A stretch of 34,834 nucleotides of DNA from Thiobacillus sp. (lineage in GTDB: Bacteria; Pseudomonadota; Gammaproteobacteria; Burkholderiales; Thiobacillaceae). The stretch covers positions 1-34,834 of the forward strand of contig JAJPEP010000105.1 in assembly GCA_021166845.1 (NCBI GenBank), written 5' to 3'. The position numbers and the translations under genes are program-made. The notes beneath the pieces are model-generated. The model was not told the DNA's origin. It saw only the letters and a program-made list of their open reading frames with translations, and searched no databases. Positions within the stretch are counted from its first letter, which is position 1. Every line of letters begins with the position of its first letter. Below, in pieces: positions 1-15,816 of the stretch.

Positions 1-1068
1 GCCACCGACCCGGCGCGCGGCGCCTTCATCCTCGGCTTTCTCGCGGTGGTGATCGGCGGCTCGCTGGCGCTGTACGCGTGGCGCGCGCCGAAGATGGTCA
101 CCGGCAGCGGCTTCACCTGGTTCTCGCGCGAGTCGCTGCTGCTCGCCAACAACGTGATCCTGATAGCGGCCCTAGGCTCGGTGCTGCTCGGCACCCTCTA
201 TCCGCTGTTCATGGACGCCATGGGGCTGGGCAAGATCTCCGTCGGCCCGCCTTATTTCAACGCGGTGTTCGTGCCGCTGATGGCGCCGGCCTTGTTCCTC
301 ATGGGCGTGGGCCCGCTGGCGCGCTGGAAGGAAGCCAGCCTGCCGGACATGGTCACCCGCCTGAAGTGGGCGCTCGGCGTGGCGCTCGCCGTCGGCCTGC
401 TGCTGCCGCTGACGCTGGACGGTTTCAATGCCTGGGCGAGCCTCGGCTTCTTCCTCGCCGCCTGGATCACCCTGGCGGTGGCCGCGGCGTTCATCGACCG
501 GCTCAAACATGGTCAGGGCGGTCTGCTGCAGAAACTGGCGACGCTGCCGCGCGGTTTCTGGGGCATGCAGCTGGCGCACTTCGGCATGGCCGTCGGTGTC
601 GCCGGCATCGCCGTGGTCGCCAACTATTCGAGCGAGCGCGACGTGCGCATGGAAGTGGGAAGCTATGCCGAACTCGCCGGCTACAGCTTCACCTTCCGCG
701 GCGCCACCGGGCACGATGGCCCCAACTACCGTGCCGCCCGCGGCACCGTGGAGGTCAGCCGGAACGGCAAGGCTGTGGCCACGCTGCACCCGGAGAAGCG
801 CACCTACAACGCAACCGGCATGGGGATGACCGAGGCCTCGGTGCATCCGAATATCTTCCGCGACATCTACGTCGCCATGGGCGAGCCGCTCGACGACCAA
901 GGCAGCGCCTGGACCGTGCGCCTGTTCTACAAGCCCTTCATCAACTGGCTCTGGTTCGGCGCCCTGTTCATGGTGGCAGGCGGATTCATGGCGGCCTCCG
1001 ACAAGCGCTACCGCATCGCGCTGCGGCGCAGCGAAGTGCCGAAGAACCTCGCGGCGCAGGGGGCCTGA
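1..1068 (+). CDS. ccmF: Cytochrome c haem lyase subunit CcmF, C-terminal part (5' end outside window)
   Basis: CcmF is the inner-membrane core of the System I haem lyase, taking haem from CcmE and joining it to CXXCH motifs of apocytochromes c. The frame is open from base 1, so the N-terminus lies upstream; about 355 codons are visible. The fragment shows a GTLYPL motif followed by a conserved stretch with the GPPYFN motif, several hydrophobic helices, a periplasmic region, and a last helix near the C-terminus, as expected for the C-terminal half of the family. The next gene, ccmG, starts 3 nt after the stop, and the order F-G-H-I is the usual ccm order. The first visible ATG/GTG codons are internal, not real starts. 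Confidence 0.93.
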   Translation, partial: ATDPARGAFILGFLAVVIGGSLALYAWRAPKMVTGSGFTWFSRESLLLANNVILIAALGSVLLGTLYPLFMDAMGLGKISVGPPYFNAVFVPLMAPALFLMGVGPLARWKEASLPDMVTRLKWALGVALAVGLLLPLTLDGFNAWASLGFFLAAWITLAVAAAFIDRLKHGQGGLLQKLATLPRGFWGMQLAHFGMAVGVAGIAVVANYSSERDVRMEVGSYAELAGYSFTFRGATGHDGPNYRAARGTVEVSRNGKAVATLHPEKRTYNATGMGMTEASVHPNIFRDIYVAMGEPLDDQGSAWTVRLFYKPFINWLWFGALFMVAGGFMAASDKRYRIALRRSEVPKNLAAQGA

Positions 1069-1071
1069 ATC

Positions 1072-1593
1072 ATGAAGCGCTGGCTGCCGCTCGCCCTCTT
1101 CGTCGTCCTCGTCGGCTTTTTCGCCAAGGGCCTGTTTCTCAACCCGCGCGAAGTGCCGTCGCCGTTCATCGGCCGCGTGGCGCCTGCCTTCACGCTGCCG
1201 CTGGTGGGGGATCCGAGCGCCACTTTCAGTCCGGCCGACATGAAGGGCCGGGTCTGGATGCTCAACATCTGGGCGCCCTGGTGCGTATCGTGCCGCCAGG
1301 AGCACGGCTTCCTGATGCAGCTGGCGCAGAGCGGTCGCATTCCCATCGTCGGCCTCAACTGGAAGGACAAGGCGCGCGAGGCGGAAGCGCTGCTCGCACG
1401 CACCGGCAGCCCCTATGTGGCGGTGCCGGAGGATCTCGATGGCCGCGTCGGCATCGACTACGGCGTCACCGGCACCCCCGAGACCTACATCATCGACCAG
1501 GCGGGCATCGTGCGGCTGAAGCACATCGGCCCGATCAGCCCTGACGTATGGCAGACCAAGTTCGAACCGAAACTCAAGGAGCTGGGCGCATGA
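1072..1593 (+). CDS. ccmG: Thiol:disulfide interchange protein CcmG/DsbE
   Basis: A membrane-anchored periplasmic thioredoxin-like protein of 173 aa that keeps apocytochrome c cysteines reduced before haem attachment. Residues about 5-22 form an uncleaved signal anchor. The thioredoxin active site WAPWCVSC puts the redox pair at Cys71 and Cys74, and the cis-proline loop GVTGTPETY puts Pro at 136; both are typical of DsbE/CcmG. It starts 3 nt after ccmF and its stop overlaps the ccmH start as ATGA, so the genes are probably translationally coupled. Length is normal for the family. Confidence 0.95.
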   Translation: MKRWLPLALFVVLVGFFAKGLFLNPREVPSPFIGRVAPAFTLPLVGDPSATFSPADMKGRVWMLNIWAPWCVSCRQEHGFLMQLAQSGRIPIVGLNWKDKAREAEALLARTGSPYVAVPEDLDGRVGIDYGVTGTPETYIIDQAGIVRLKHIGPISPDVWQTKFEPKLKELGA

Positions 1594-2069
1594 AATCCGG
1601 TTGCATCAAGCCTGTCCTGCTGGCCTTTCTGCTGGCGATTTCCCTGCCTGCGCTCGCCAATGAAGCGGCGCCGAAGGAAGCGCTGCCCAACGCCGAGGAC
1701 CCGGAGATCGAGCAGCGCCTGGTCAATCTGGCGGAAGACCTGCGTTGTCTGGTCTGCCAGAACGAATCGCTGGCCGGCTCGCACGCCGAGCTGGCGGAAG
1801 ACCTGCGGCGCGAGATCCGCACGCAGATGAAGGCCGGCAAGGACGATCGCGAGGTGATCGCCTACCTCACCGAACGCTACGGCGACTTCGTGCTGTATCG
1901 GCCGCCGTTCAAACCGGTGACGTATCTGCTTTGGCTCGGCCCTCTGCTGTTCCTGGGCGTCGGAGGCGGCGTCTGGGTCATGACGCTGCGTCGCCGCCGC
2001 GCCGTGCAGGCCGCTCCGGTGGACGAGAAAAAACTCGCCGCTGCCGCTCAACTACTGGAAGAAAAATGA
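1590..2069 (+). CDS. ccmH: Cytochrome c biogenesis protein CcmH (CcmL-type, short form)
   Basis: A 159-aa periplasmic thiol oxidoreductase anchored to the inner membrane, acting with CcmG and CcmF on apocytochrome c. The N-terminus is a signal peptide with a likely cleavage after ALA at about residue 23. The hallmark LRCLVCQN motif gives the redox cysteines Cys53 and Cys56, and a transmembrane helix follows at about 110-130. An upstream in-frame ATG at 1548 lies inside ccmG and would mask the signal peptide, so I chose 1590, whose ATG overlaps the ccmG stop (ATGA). It overlaps ccmI in the same way. The TPR part found fused to CcmH in E. coli is a separate gene here, ccmI. Confidence 0.94.
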   Translation: MKSGCIKPVLLAFLLAISLPALANEAAPKEALPNAEDPEIEQRLVNLAEDLRCLVCQNESLAGSHAELAEDLRREIRTQMKAGKDDREVIAYLTERYGDFVLYRPPFKPVTYLLWLGPLLFLGVGGGVWVMTLRRRRAVQAAPVDEKKLAAAAQLLEEK

Positions 2070-3340
2070 ACCCGTTCTGGACCGTATCCCTGTTCTGGAT
2101 TGCCGCCGTCGTCTGCGTCGTCGTCGCCCTGGCCTTCGTGCTGCCTGCCCTGTTGCGTACGCGGGGCGGGGCAGGCAAGGCCGTCCGGCGCGATGTCAAT
2201 ATCGCTGTTTACCGCGACCAGATGAAGGAGATGGAAGCCGACCGCGCCAACGGCCTGCTTTCCGAGGCGCAGTTCCAAAGCGCCAGGCTGGAACTGGAAG
2301 CCCGCCTGGCCGACGATGCCCTGACTCCGGACAACGCCCCCGAACCCGGCCGTGCCGGCAGCCGCAGGCTGGGGTACACCCTGGGCGCCGTGCTGCCCGT
2401 TGCCGCTTTCGCCCTCTACTTCTGGCTGGGCAGCCCCGCGTCCCTGGTTGCCGAGGCGCAAACCGGTACGAGCCAATCCGCCATGGCCGGCGCCACGGCT
2501 GAGCACGACTTCATGAGCATGATCCGGAAAGTGGAAGAACGGACCCAGGCCAATCCCGATGACGGCGAGGCGTGGACCATGCTGGCCAAGTCCTACGCGG
2601 CGATGGAGCAATGGCCCAAGGCCCTGCAGGCGTACGAAAAGGCGGCCGGGCTGTTGCCGCGGGAAGCCTCGGTGCTGTCCGGCTACGCAGAGGCTCTGGC
2701 CATCACCGGCAACCTTGCGCTGACGGGCAAGCCGATGGAACTGGTGCGGCAGGCGCTGGAGATCGATCCCGAAGACATGAAGGCGCTGGAACTGGCAGGA
2801 ATCAATGCCTTTCGGGAAGGCGATTTTGCCCAGGCCAGCGCCTACCTGAAGCGCATGCACGGCTTGCTGCCGCCGGAATCGCCCTATGCCCGGGACATCC
2901 TGGCCGCGCAGCAGGAAGCTGAACGGCTGGCCCAGTCGGGCGTGCCCGGGCTGTCCGCCCCGCCCCCCGCCGCCGACAGGACGGCGCCGATTGCTGCGGG
3001 CGCCGCCATCCGCGGCAGCGTTGACGTCGCCCCGGCGCTCAAGTCCGGGCTGGCGGATACGGATGCGCTTTTTCTGTTCGCGCGCTCGGGCCCGGGCGGT
3101 CCGCCGGTTGCCGCGATCCGGGCCAGCGCCGGCCAGCTTCCGCTGGAATTCGTGCTGGACGACAGCACGGCGATGAACCCCGGCAACACCCTTTCGCAGC
3201 ATAAGCAGGTGACGCTGGTGGCCCGCCTTTCCAAATCCGGCAACCCGATGGCCCAGCCGGGCGATCTGGAGGGCGCCGTCGCCAATGTGAAGGTGGGCGC
3301 GACCGGCGTGAAAATCATGATCGACCAGCCCCGGCCCTGA
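2066..3340 (+). CDS. ccmI: Cytochrome c biogenesis protein CcmI (TPR apocytochrome chaperone)
   Basis: A 424-aa protein that holds apocytochrome c C-termini and delivers them to the CcmF/H lyase. It begins with a transmembrane helix (about 5-30), then the CcmI signature VNIAVYRDQMKEMEADRANG in a cytoplasmic loop, a second helix (about 103-122), and periplasmic TPR-like helices from about 150 to 285 (PDDGEAWTMLAKSYAAMEQW is a clear repeat). A Pro/Ala-rich link leads to a C-terminal beta-rich domain (about 315-424), as in the larger betaproteobacterial CcmI proteins. The start ATG overlaps the ccmH stop (ATGA). It is the last gene of the ccm operon; no U-tract terminator is visible in the 86 bp before pyrG. 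Confidence 0.9.
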   Translation: MNPFWTVSLFWIAAVVCVVVALAFVLPALLRTRGGAGKAVRRDVNIAVYRDQMKEMEADRANGLLSEAQFQSARLELEARLADDALTPDNAPEPGRAGSRRLGYTLGAVLPVAAFALYFWLGSPASLVAEAQTGTSQSAMAGATAEHDFMSMIRKVEERTQANPDDGEAWTMLAKSYAAMEQWPKALQAYEKAAGLLPREASVLSGYAEALAITGNLALTGKPMELVRQALEIDPEDMKALELAGINAFREGDFAQASAYLKRMHGLLPPESPYARDILAAQQEAERLAQSGVPGLSAPPPAADRTAPIAAGAAIRGSVDVAPALKSGLADTDALFLFARSGPGGPPVAAIRASAGQLPLEFVLDDSTAMNPGNTLSQHKQVTLVARLSKSGNPMAQPGDLEGAVANVKVGATGVKIMIDQPRP

Positions 3341-3349
3341 ATGGGGCGC

Positions 3350-5933
<2,584 letters not shown>

Positions 5934-6016
5934 TCCGCGAAGGACGCGAAGGGGCGTGAAGCAAAGAAAAAATCAGGACTTGGGTTTTCTTCGCGCTTCT
6001 TCGCGTCCTTCGCGGA
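5934..6016 (+). repeat. Palindromic intergenic repeat, copy 1 (kdsA-eno gap)
   Basis: Perfect 17-nt inverted arms, TCCGCGAAGGACGCGAA at 5934-5950 and its reverse complement at 6000-6016, flank a 49-nt AT-richer centre that contains TGGGTTTTCTTCGCG. The element starts at the base after the kdsA stop codon and ends about 15 nt before the eno ribosome-binding site. A second copy in the same orientation lies at 10893-10960. It looks like a REP/MITE-type dispersed element; as RNA it would form a long hairpin and could end or process the upstream transcript. Confidence 0.85.
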
Positions 6017-6033
6017 TGAAAATTGAATTTTGA

Positions 6034-10885
<4,852 letters not shown>

Positions 10886-10892
10886 TTTTTTG

Positions 10893-10960
10893 TTCGCGAA
10901 GGACGCGAAGAAATGCGGAGTCCTGGGTTTTTCTTCGCTACCTTTCGCGTCCTTCGCGGA
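10893..10960 (+). repeat. Palindromic intergenic repeat, copy 2 (ligA-galU gap)
   Basis: The right arm TTCGCGTCCTTCGCGGA (10944-10960) is identical to that of copy 1; the left arm (10893-10909) differs from the perfect complement at one base, which would still pair as G-U in RNA. The centre TCCTGGGTTTTTCTTCGC matches the copy 1 centre, but this copy is 15 bp shorter. Orientation is the same as copy 1. It fills most of the gap before galU. Confidence 0.85.
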
Positions 10961-10996
10961 TCAGGGTTTTTGAAGTCGAACAATCAGGGAAGAGAC

Positions 10997-11866
10997 ATGC
11001 AAAAAGTAAAAAAAGCCGTATTTCCGGTTGCCGGTCTGGGCACCCGTTTTCTGCCGGCCACCAAGGCCAGCCCCAAGGAAATGCTGCCCATTGTCGACAA
11101 GCCGCTGATCCAGTACGCGGTCGAAGAGGCGATGGCCGCAGGCATCACCGACATCATCTTCATCAGCAGCCGTACCAAGCGCACCGTCGAAGACCATTTC
11201 GACAAGGCCTACGAACTGGAAACCGAACTGGCCGCGCGCGGCAAGGATCGCGATCTGGAACTGGTGCAGTCGATCCGCCCGCCCGGCGTCAACTTCATCT
11301 ACATCCGCCAGGCCGAAGCGCTGGGCCTGGGCCACGCCGTGCTGTGCGCGCAACCGGTGATCGGGAACGAGCCCTTTGCCGTCATCCTCGCCGACGACCT
11401 GATCGACGGCAGTCCGGCGGCAATGAAGCAGATGGTCGATCAATACGAGTATTACCAGTGCTCGGTGCTCGGGGTGCAGCAGGTGGCGCCTTCGGAAACC
11501 GCGTCCTACGGCATCGTCGACGTCAGCCCGATGGCCGAGCGCGTGTCGCGGGTGAACGCCATCATCGAAAAACCCAAGCCCGAAGATGCGCCTTCCAATC
11601 TCGGCGTGGTCGGGCGCTACATCCTCACGCCGCGAATTTTTCATCACATCCAGCACCTCAAGCCCGGCGCCGGCGGCGAACTGCAGCTGACCGACGCCAT
11701 CGCCGCCCTGCTGAAGGAACAGCAGGTGCTGGCTTATGCCTTCGACGGCGTCCGCTACGACTGCGGCAGCAAGCTGGGTTATCTGCAGGCGACGGTTGAA
11801 TATGCGTTGAAGCACAGCGAGGTCAGCGAAGACTTCGCGGCATACCTGAAGAAGCACGTTTGCTGA
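10997..11866 (+). CDS. galU: UTP-glucose-1-phosphate uridylyltransferase
   Basis: GalU makes UDP-glucose from UTP and glucose 1-phosphate, feeding LPS, capsule and glycan synthesis. The 289-aa protein opens with the nucleotidyltransferase signature [20 protein letters not shown] and contains [24 protein letters not shown] and [12 protein letters not shown], all typical of GalU. The in-frame start at 10913 would read through the repeat element, so I chose the ATG at 10997, which has GGGAAGAG just upstream and fits known N-termini. It is the last plus-strand gene of this block; the convergent GGDEF-EAL gene ends 32 bp away with no clear terminator between. Confidence 0.95.
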   Translation: MQKVKKAVFPVAGLGTRFLPATKASPKEMLPIVDKPLIQYAVEEAMAAGITDIIFISSRTKRTVEDHFDKAYELETELAARGKDRDLELVQSIRPPGVNFIYIRQAEALGLGHAVLCAQPVIGNEPFAVILADDLIDGSPAAMKQMVDQYEYYQCSVLGVQQVAPSETASYGIVDVSPMAERVSRVNAIIEKPKPEDAPSNLGVVGRYILTPRIFHHIQHLKPGAGGELQLTDAIAALLKEQQVLAYAFDGVRYDCGSKLGYLQATVEYALKHSEVSEDFAAYLKKHVC

Positions 11867-11898
11867 ATCGCGCCTGTTCGGCGGGACCTCGGCCGCGC

Positions 11899-13890
11899 TC
11901 AGCATGCGGCAAGTGCGTTCGTCCAGACCCCGGACCACGCCGACGCCAGCAGCCATGCCTCAAGTTTTTCCGCCGGCATCGGTTTGCCCATGAAGTACCC
12001 CTGTGAGTTATCGCAGCCGAGGATCTCGAGCAGGTCCCAGGCGCCCCGGGTTTCCACGCCTTCGGCGGTGACCTTGAGGCCCAGGTTGTGCGCGAGGTCG
12101 ATGGTGGAGCGCACGATCACGGCGTCGTTATCGTTTTCTTCCATATCCGTCACAAAGGACTTGTCGATTTTCAGTTCGTCCACCGGCAGGCGCTTGAGGT
12201 AGGCGAGCGAGGAGTAGCCGGTGCCGAAGTCGTCGATGGCGAGCGTCACGCCCATGCGGTCCAGCTCGGTGAGGATGGTCAGGCCGTCGCTGGGATTGGT
12301 CATCACCGCACTCTCGGTGATTTCGAGGATGAGGTCTTGCGGGGCCACGCCGTTCTCGGACAGCAGGGCGAGAATGCTGGCGGACAGTTCCATGTCGTGC
12401 AGGTTGCGCACGGAGAGGTTGACCGCCATGGTCAGGTCGTAGCCTTTGTTCCGCAGGGCCGCCAGCTGTGCCAGCGCGGTCTTCAGCACCCAGTGGGTGA
12501 GGGGGGCGATCAGCCCCGCATCTTCCGCCAGGGGGATGAACTGGTTGGGTGCGAGGAGACCGCGCGACGGATGGTTCCAGCGCACCAGGGCCTCGAGGCC
12601 GGACACGCGCTGACTGCGGTGGTCGATTTGCGGCTGGTAGTACAGGCTCAACTGGTTCGACTGGATGGCTTCGCGCAACTCGCTCTTGAGCGAAAGATCG
12701 TCGCGGCTGGTGAGTTCCTGATCCGGGGAATACAGCGCATAGCCCTGGCCGGAGCGCTTCGCCACATACATCGCGATGTCGGCGCACCGCAGCAGGCCGC
12801 TGGCGTCGTCGCACTGCGAAGGATAAAACGACAGTCCCAGGCTCGCGTCGAGGTCGATGCTCTGGTTTTGCCAGTGAAAGGGGTTATTCAGGGCGGCGAA
12901 AATCTTGTTTGCGATCAATGCGGCGTCTTCTGGTTCCAGGTTGTGTATCAGCAGGACATACTCGTCCCCCCCCAAACGCGCCACCGTATCCTCGGCACGT
13001 GTCGCTTCCTTCAAGCGGCGCCCGACTTCACGCAGGACTTCGTCGCCCACGTCATGGCCGAGGGTATCGTTGACTTTCTTGAACCGGTCCAGATCCATCA
13101 GTACCACGCCAAACGACGCATGCTCGCGTTTGGTCAACCCGATCTCATGCTGGAGCCGGTCATGCAACAGCGAACGGTTGGGCAAGCCGGTCAGCAGGTC
13201 ATGCATGGCCTGGGTTTCGAGTTGCCTGGCCTGGCGCGTCACGCGTTGGGCGACAAAGCCGGCAATCGTTATTCCCGTCAGCAGTGCCGCGGCGCCCAGC
13301 CCCAGCATGAGGTTGCGCACGCGGGAAAATGAGTTCTCCGCATCCTGCACCGCGGCGGCTGTCTGATTGCGCTGCAGTTCGAGCAGGAGGTTGACCTGTC
13401 CGGCGATGGCGCTTTGCCGCGGCATCGCCACGTTGCGTATCCATTCGAAGATATCCGCCGGGTCGTCGATAAAGACGGACCTGTCTACGACCGCTTGCAC
13501 CTCGGATCCCGCTTCACGGGTCATCTTGAATATTTTTGCCAGAATCTCGCGTTCTTGCGGGCTGAGCGGCATGCTCTCAAGGCGGGTCCGCGCCTTGGCA
13601 TAGCGGGCGGCTTCGGCATTGAAGCGCTGGATCTCGTCATCCTTCTCGAAGGCATCGACGATGTTGGGGAGTGTGTGCATGGAGATCGCGCGCTCGCGCA
13701 ACGCACTGTGCATCTCCGTCGCGAGTTCGATCTTGAGGTTGTTGGTCTGGGCGATGTCTTTCAGGCGCTGGTTGGCTTCGGCCACATAACGCAGACCGAT
13801 CGCGCCGAGCGCGACCATCAGGGCAAGCACGATGACAAAACCGCCCCCGATGCGGACGCCGATTCCCAGATGTTGGGCGTTTTTCTTCAT
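11899..13890 (-). CDS. Membrane-bound GGDEF-EAL cyclic-di-GMP signalling protein
   Basis: A 663-aa protein likely to make and/or break cyclic di-GMP in response to a periplasmic signal. Two membrane helices (about 13-34 and 194-216) enclose a helical periplasmic sensor of about 160 residues that resembles the four-helix-bundle sensors of chemoreceptors. The GGDEF domain (about 225-390) has the active-site variant GGDEY (307-311) and an RxxD inhibitory site (Arg298-Asp301) exactly five residues upstream. The EAL domain (about 400-650) has EALVRW (from Glu433), EITES, DDFGTGYSS (from Asp553), DELKIDKSFV and AEGVET, so the phosphodiesterase residues look complete. The GGDEF half may be active or regulatory. 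A start at 13890 gives a normal basic N-terminus. It lies 125 bp after nnr on the same strand. Confidence 0.92.
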   Translation of the reverse strand: MKKNAQHLGIGVRIGGGFVIVLALMVALGAIGLRYVAEANQRLKDIAQTNNLKIELATEMHSALRERAISMHTLPNIVDAFEKDDEIQRFNAEAARYAKARTRLESMPLSPQEREILAKIFKMTREAGSEVQAVVDRSVFIDDPADIFEWIRNVAMPRQSAIAGQVNLLLELQRNQTAAAVQDAENSFSRVRNLMLGLGAAALLTGITIAGFVAQRVTRQARQLETQAMHDLLTGLPNRSLLHDRLQHEIGLTKREHASFGVVLMDLDRFKKVNDTLGHDVGDEVLREVGRRLKEATRAEDTVARLGGDEYVLLIHNLEPEDAALIANKIFAALNNPFHWQNQSIDLDASLGLSFYPSQCDDASGLLRCADIAMYVAKRSGQGYALYSPDQELTSRDDLSLKSELREAIQSNQLSLYYQPQIDHRSQRVSGLEALVRWNHPSRGLLAPNQFIPLAEDAGLIAPLTHWVLKTALAQLAALRNKGYDLTMAVNLSVRNLHDMELSASILALLSENGVAPQDLILEITESAVMTNPSDGLTILTELDRMGVTLAIDDFGTGYSSLAYLKRLPVDELKIDKSFVTDMEENDNDAVIVRSTIDLAHNLGLKVTAEGVETRGAWDLLEILGCDNSQGYFMGKPMPAEKLEAWLLASAWSGVWTNALAAC

Positions 13891-14015
13891 TGACGCAGCA
13901 TCTGCAACAGTCGGAAACTCATAGGTGAGAACGGGGTGTGACTCGAAGCATTCATATCGGCATGGGGGCGGCGTACTTTAATCATCGCGCGGGCTCGCAA
14001 AGCCTCGGGCGATTT

Positions 14016-15467
14016 TCAGGCCGGGCTGCCGTGAAGCCACACCGCAGCCTCCAATGCATCGCCCGCGGCCATTCCCTGGCCCAGCAGCGCGGCCACCATG
14101 CCGGTGAGGCGGTCGCCCGAGCCGGCCTGGGCGAGCCAGGGTCCGCCGCTGGTGTTGATGGCGTAGCGGCCGTCGGGATGGGCGATGACGGTGCCGGCGC
14201 CCTTGAGTGCGACATGCGCGTGATACTGCGCGCTCAGGCGCAGCGCGGTCTCGATGCGGTTCGCCTGGATGTTCGCCCCGCTCACGTCGAGCAGGCGCGC
14301 GGCTTCGCCGGGATGCGGGGTGAGCAGGGTGGGGTGGCTGCGGCGGGCGGCGCGGTTGGCCAGGTCCGGGCTGCCGGCCAGCAGGTTCAGCGCGTCGGCA
14401 TCCAGCACCAGCGGGCAGGATGCCGTCAGCGCCGTTTCCAGCAAGGCGTGCGCGCGGGCGCCCTGGCCCAGTCCCGGGCCGACCGCCAGCACGCCCGGAT
14501 GCCTGCCAACCAGGTTTTCCGGCACGGCGAACATCAGCCGCGGTTCGCCGTAATCGACCACGACGCGCTCGTCCAGCGCGCCCAGCGTCACGCTGCCCGC
14601 GCCCTGCCGCAGCGCGGCGCGCCCGGCGAGCAGGCAGGCGCCCACCATGCCGTGGCTGCCGCCGACGATGCCGACATGGCCGAACAGGCCCTTGTGGCTG
14701 TTCCGGGCGCGCGCGGGCAGGCGGTGGCGGCTTTCCAGTTGCGTCAGCGCGATTCCCGGCGCGGCGGGCAGGTCGGCCGGATCGAGGCCGAGCATGTCGA
14801 GGTGCAACTGGCCGGCGTAATCCGGGCCGTCGGCGGTGAACAAACCCGGCTTGAGAGCGATGAAGGTCAGCGTGTGGTCGGCGCGCAGGGCGATGCCACG
14901 GATGCGGCCGCTGTCGCTGTCGAGGCCGCTCGGCACGTCGAGCGCGAGTTTCGGGCAGTCCATTTCGTTGGCCTGTTCGACCCAGTGCGCGTCTTCGCCG
15001 CCGATGTCGCGCTGCAGCCCCAGCCCGAACAGGCCGTCGATGACAAGGCTGTAACGCCGCAGCGGCGGGATATCCGCCAGGATCGTGCCGCCGTTTTCAC
15101 GCCAGCCGGCCCAGGCGCGGGCGGCATCCGGCGGCAGGCGGGCGGGGTCGGCGCGACTGACGACGTCGACGCGGAATCCCTGCGCCGTGAGCCGGCGCGC
15201 GGCGACCAGGGCATCGCCGCCGTTGTTGCCGGGGCCGGCCAGGACCAGCGCCGGCGCGCCCGATTCGCTGGCCAGCGTGCCGGCCAGTTCGGCCGCGGCC
15301 GCGCCTGCCCTCTCCATCAGCGAGGCGGCGGGGTGGCGGGCCGCCCATTGCCGGTCGATTTCCCGCATGGCGGCAGCCGTGAACAGCGGCGGGGAAACGA
15401 GGGCGCGGGGCGCGACCGGCAGGGGGGTGCAAGCGGCGGGATGGGCGGGGCGTTCAGGGTCGGCCAT
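14016..15467 (-). CDS. nnr: Bifunctional NAD(P)H-hydrate epimerase / ADP-dependent dehydratase
   Basis: Nnr repairs damaged NADHX and NADPHX, which form when NAD(P)H is hydrated. The 483-aa protein has a YjeF N-terminal epimerase domain (about 25-225) with the motif AGPGNNGGDALVAARRL (Gly78 to Leu93; Asp85), and a C-terminal ribokinase-like dehydratase domain (about 235-480) with HPGEAARLL and QAGSGDRLTGM, where Asp452 is the expected catalytic residue. Residue 453 is Arg where many relatives have Val. I chose the ATG at 15467: the frame stays open upstream, but that stretch runs over the divergent gene and has no Nnr-like sequence. The gene reads away from the Cys-rich small gene at 15574, with 106 bp between them. 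Confidence 0.93.
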   Translation of the reverse strand: MADPERPAHPAACTPLPVAPRALVSPPLFTAAAMREIDRQWAARHPAASLMERAGAAAAELAGTLASESGAPALVLAGPGNNGGDALVAARRLTAQGFRVDVVSRADPARLPPDAARAWAGWRENGGTILADIPPLRRYSLVIDGLFGLGLQRDIGGEDAHWVEQANEMDCPKLALDVPSGLDSDSGRIRGIALRADHTLTFIALKPGLFTADGPDYAGQLHLDMLGLDPADLPAAPGIALTQLESRHRLPARARNSHKGLFGHVGIVGGSHGMVGACLLAGRAALRQGAGSVTLGALDERVVVDYGEPRLMFAVPENLVGRHPGVLAVGPGLGQGARAHALLETALTASCPLVLDADALNLLAGSPDLANRAARRSHPTLLTPHPGEAARLLDVSGANIQANRIETALRLSAQYHAHVALKGAGTVIAHPDGRYAINTSGGPWLAQAGSGDRLTGMVAALLGQGMAAGDALEAAVWLHGSPA

Positions 15468-15573
15468 GCAGTGGAGTATCCGGTTTCGGCGGTATCGCCG
15501 ACATCTTAATCCCATGGCTGAAGCCGTGCGATTGGCATAAACTAGAAATGTCTGGCGATTCGAGGAATATCGT

Positions 15574-15816
15574 ATGAATAGCCCACACCACAACCCGGCG
15601 GGCGCGCCGGTGGCGCAATGTTCCGACGAAGACAGTTGCACCATGCTCAGCTGTGCGGTCTGCCTGAAGGAAGTGCCGGCCGATTCGGTCAACGTGACGG
15701 ATGCGCAGGACTATGTCCATCATTTCTGCGGCCTCGACTGCCTCGAAACCTGGCGAAAGCAGGCCGCCATTCGCCAGCAAGCCGGTCCGGAGAAGGGCTC
15801 CGATCAGCTAAAATAG
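15574..15816 (+). CDS. Small Cys-rich protein, DUF3330-like, probable metal binding
   Basis: An 80-aa soluble protein with a compact Cys/His pattern: [14 protein letters not shown], then [17 protein letters not shown] CxxC pair followed by HHFCxxxC suggests one zinc site. From memory this pattern matches the DUF3330 family, small proteins often noted beside mercury-resistance genes, but there is no mer gene here. GAGGAA at 15562-15567 with 6 nt to the ATG supports the start. It is divergent from nnr and its stop codon touches a hairpin that precedes purL 28 bp later. Function is not known; the family assignment is a recollection of motif shape, not a search. Confidence 0.75.
   Translation: MNSPHHNPAGAPVAQCSDEDSCTMLSCAVCLKEVPADSVNVTDAQDYVHHFCGLDCLETWRKQAAIRQQAGPEKGSDQLK

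Noticed and set aside
78..1544. A 488-codon plus-strand frame over ccmF and ccmG
   Set aside because: It is Arg/Ala/His-rich, out of frame with clear CcmF and CcmG sequence, and has no recognisable motif.
15532..15548. Possible sigma-54 site (TTGGCATAAACTAGAAA) before the small Cys-rich gene
   Set aside because: The TGGCA half is present but the conserved GC of the second half is missing at the required spacing; a sigma-70 pair was also not convincing.
15468..15692. Longer N-terminus for nnr
   Set aside because: The extension runs antisense into the Cys-rich small gene and has no epimerase-like sequence.
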